A stretch of 64,000 nt of DNA from Bernardetia sp. MNP-M8 (lineage in GTDB: Bacteria; Bacteroidota; Bacteroidia; Cytophagales; Bernardetiaceae): positions 4,300,676 through 4,364,675 of the forward strand of contig NZ_CP147012.1 of NCBI RefSeq assembly GCF_037126285.1, in the 5' to 3' direction. The notes under the pieces are model-generated. The model did not search any database and was not told where the DNA came from. It saw nothing but the letters and a program-made list of their open reading frames with translations. This document shows, piece by piece, positions 62,655-64,000 of this stretch. How positions within the stretch are numbered: the stretch's first letter is position 1; every line of letters begins with the position of its first letter. The translations under genes were made by a program, and so were the position numbers.

Positions 62655-62990
62655 CGAATAAACTTAAAAGAGTAGAAATAAACTTAAATAGGCAAAAAAT
62701 GGACTACTTTTTACACAAAGCATACGACAACAAAAAATGAAGATGGATAGCAAAATTATGCAATTATTTTTAATCTTAGTGCAATCGCTGTGTAATTTAA
62801 ACTATAAACGCTTCTGCTACAAATAAAATATACAATGACTTAAAAAATTGTGCAATTTTTAATTTTTTTTTAAGTCATCAAGGTTATAATTTTCATATTT
62901 AAATTATTCTTTAAATGAGAAAAATTCTACTATTTCACAATTTTATAGATGGAGTTTTCTAAAAATTAACTATTAATATTTCTTACAAAG
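62655..62990. other. Gene-free stretch
   Basis: AT-rich, with no coding frame that I can support. It probably carries the promoter of the YfiR-like gene. Confidence 0.4.
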
Positions 62991-62992
62991 CA

Positions 62993-63031
62993 AAAAAGTC
63001 ATCAACAAAACAAATTTGCTGATGACTTTTT
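62993..63031 (-). terminator. Terminator of the partial T9SS gene
   Basis: AAAAAGTCATCA pairs with TGATGACTTTTT around a loop of about 15 nt, immediately past the stop at 63057. Confidence 0.8.
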
Positions 63032-63056
63032 TTATTCTTTTTAAAAATGCTAAAAA

Positions 63057-64000
63057 TTACTTTTTCAAAACTACTTTTTTATAGAAAATTCCTTTTTGAG
63101 AAATGATTTTCACAAAATAAATTCCGTTACTCAAGTTATTCAAATCAAGAGTGATTTTATCAGAATTGATGATTTTTGTTGTTTGTAGTTCCATTCCCAA
63201 AGCATTTACTAAAGTTACTTCACTTGCATTCAAAATTGTATTCAATTCTATATTCAATAAAGAAGTAGTCGGATTTGGATATATTTTGATGTAATTAGCC
63301 TTGATAAAATCATCATTAGATAGAATCCTATCTATTGTAAATGGCTCAGAAGTAATAGATGTATCTCCACTAGAAATAACGACTGTATAAACTCCAATTC
63401 TATTTTGTAGAGTTTCTAAGTTTAATGTTGGGTTTGTTTGCCCAGTTATCAAAACGCCATCTCTGTACCATTGATAAGTAACTTTTCCAGTCGGAACAGA
63501 TAATATATTTTCATTTTCATCAAAGTTAATATCAAACTTATAATTTTTATTTGTAGACTGTACAACCACAGTATCTTGTTTTGCCTCTCCACAAATTGCT
63601 ACTCTCCAAATGAGCTTAGTAGGAAAAGGTAAAAGCCCTGTCACTTTACTATTATTTTTAGAAGGATTTTCTAACTCTCCAAAACCTGAAACTAACATCC
63701 AAATTCCACTTATTCCCATGTTTTGTGCAGCAAGAGTTACTGTAGAATTTGATGTTTCTATATCTGCTCCTGCATTAGCAACGATTTCAGAGTTAGAGTC
63801 TGAACAGTTGAAGACAGGTAAGTTCAAGTTAGAATTTGTAAGTGGAAGAACAGCAACTTTATTAGAAATTGTATTTGTAATAATTGGCGAGTTAAAATCA
63901 AAATAAATTGCAGCACGGTTTTTTATGACCGTTCCGATACGGTTATTTGCCTTTTGTTTGATTTTGAACTTAATAAATCCGTGAGAAGCTGGTTCGTTCG
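63057..64000 (-). CDS. C-terminal part of a large T9SS protein (5' end outside window)
   Basis: The frame is open from the stop at 63057 to the window end, about 314 codons. It starts, in frame, with NEPASHGFIKFKIKQKANN and RIGTVIKNRAAIYFDFNSPI, a stretch typical of the repeat-rich portion of Bacteroidota surface proteins and also seen in the gene at 1-4960. An Ig-like domain follows (VTYQWYRDGVLITGQTNPTL), then the type A sorting domain (IYPNPTTSLLNIEL, then GIYFVKIISQKGIFYKKVVL). A TTG at 63827 is not a real start. It is a surface or secreted protein of unknown function. Confidence 0.88.
   Translation of the reverse strand, partial: NEPASHGFIKFKIKQKANNRIGTVIKNRAAIYFDFNSPIITNTISNKVAVLPLTNSNLNLPVFNCSDSNSEIVANAGADIETSNSTVTLAAQNMGISGIWMLVSGFGELENPSKNNSKVTGLLPFPTKLIWRVAICGEAKQDTVVVQSTNKNYKFDINFDENENILSVPTGKVTYQWYRDGVLITGQTNPTLNLETLQNRIGVYTVVISSGDTSITSEPFTIDRILSNDDFIKANYIKIYPNPTTSLLNIELNTILNASEVTLVNALGMELQTTKIINSDKITLDLNNLSNGIYFVKIISQKGIFYKKVVLKK

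Overview
The window reads as a chromosome segment from a Bacteroidota bacterium, most likely order Cytophagales (gliding marine types such as Bernardetia/Flexibacter are my best guess, from overall feel rather than a search). The grounds are visibly AT-rich DNA, type IX secretion (T9SS) C-terminal sorting domains on four large surface or secreted proteins, Bacteroidota promoters (TTTG, about 19-20 nt, TAnnTTTG) upstream of tRNAs and dapD, few Shine-Dalgarno sequences, and families typical of the phylum (GSCFA, CHU_C-like Ig domains, SirB-like/cytochrome c fusion, phage integrase with SAM-like domain).

Layout. 1-4960: 3'-truncated giant surface protein (BspA/DUF285 repeats, Ig-like domains, T9SS signal). 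5.1-24.1 kb: mostly ordinary core genes (fabD, rhomboid protease, GT2, dapD, cytochrome c, clpX, pth, GSCFA, ICMT-like methyltransferase, holA, ABC-2 permease, CNBD histidine kinase, sirtuin, MscS channel), separated by clear hairpin terminators and several palindromic interspersed repeats. 24.1-27.7 kb: a small defence-like locus with the 5' stub of a C5-cytosine DNA methyltransferase, a 763-aa Mrr-like nuclease fused to a STAND P-loop NTPase, and a bacterial-type PARG (TIGR02452). 28.5-31.9 kb: a decayed integrated element with three small paralogous phage-like proteins (one frameshifted, one with a poly-Thr start) and a tyrosine integrase broken by an in-frame TGA. 32.1-32.5 kb: tRNA operon Ser-Pro-Arg.

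33.1-39.5 kb: PhyH oxygenase, carbamoyltransferase, MFS exporter, acyltransferase and alpha/beta hydrolase, which could be a small tailoring/export locus. 39.7-43.4 kb: small hypotheticals and a DUF3160 lipoprotein, with a remarkable 141-bp inverted-repeat element holding a 46-bp perfect palindrome. 43.5-48.4 kb: accessory island beside a duplicated tRNA-Arg(ACG), holding an IS1-family transposase relic, a Cys-rich lipoprotein, a protein with two HEPN RNase-type motifs, a decayed fragment resembling a type I restriction HsdR C-terminus, and an IS110-family element with a plausible bridge-RNA region. 49.4-64 kb: large exported proteins (two beta-helix T9SS proteins, an alpha-2-macroglobulin, a YfiR-like protein, and a second T9SS protein cut off by the window end).

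Best candidates for something new: the Mrr-STAND NTPase plus PARG pair with the methyltransferase stub; the dual-HEPN protein; the three-paralog phage-like cassette; and the nested palindromic elements.
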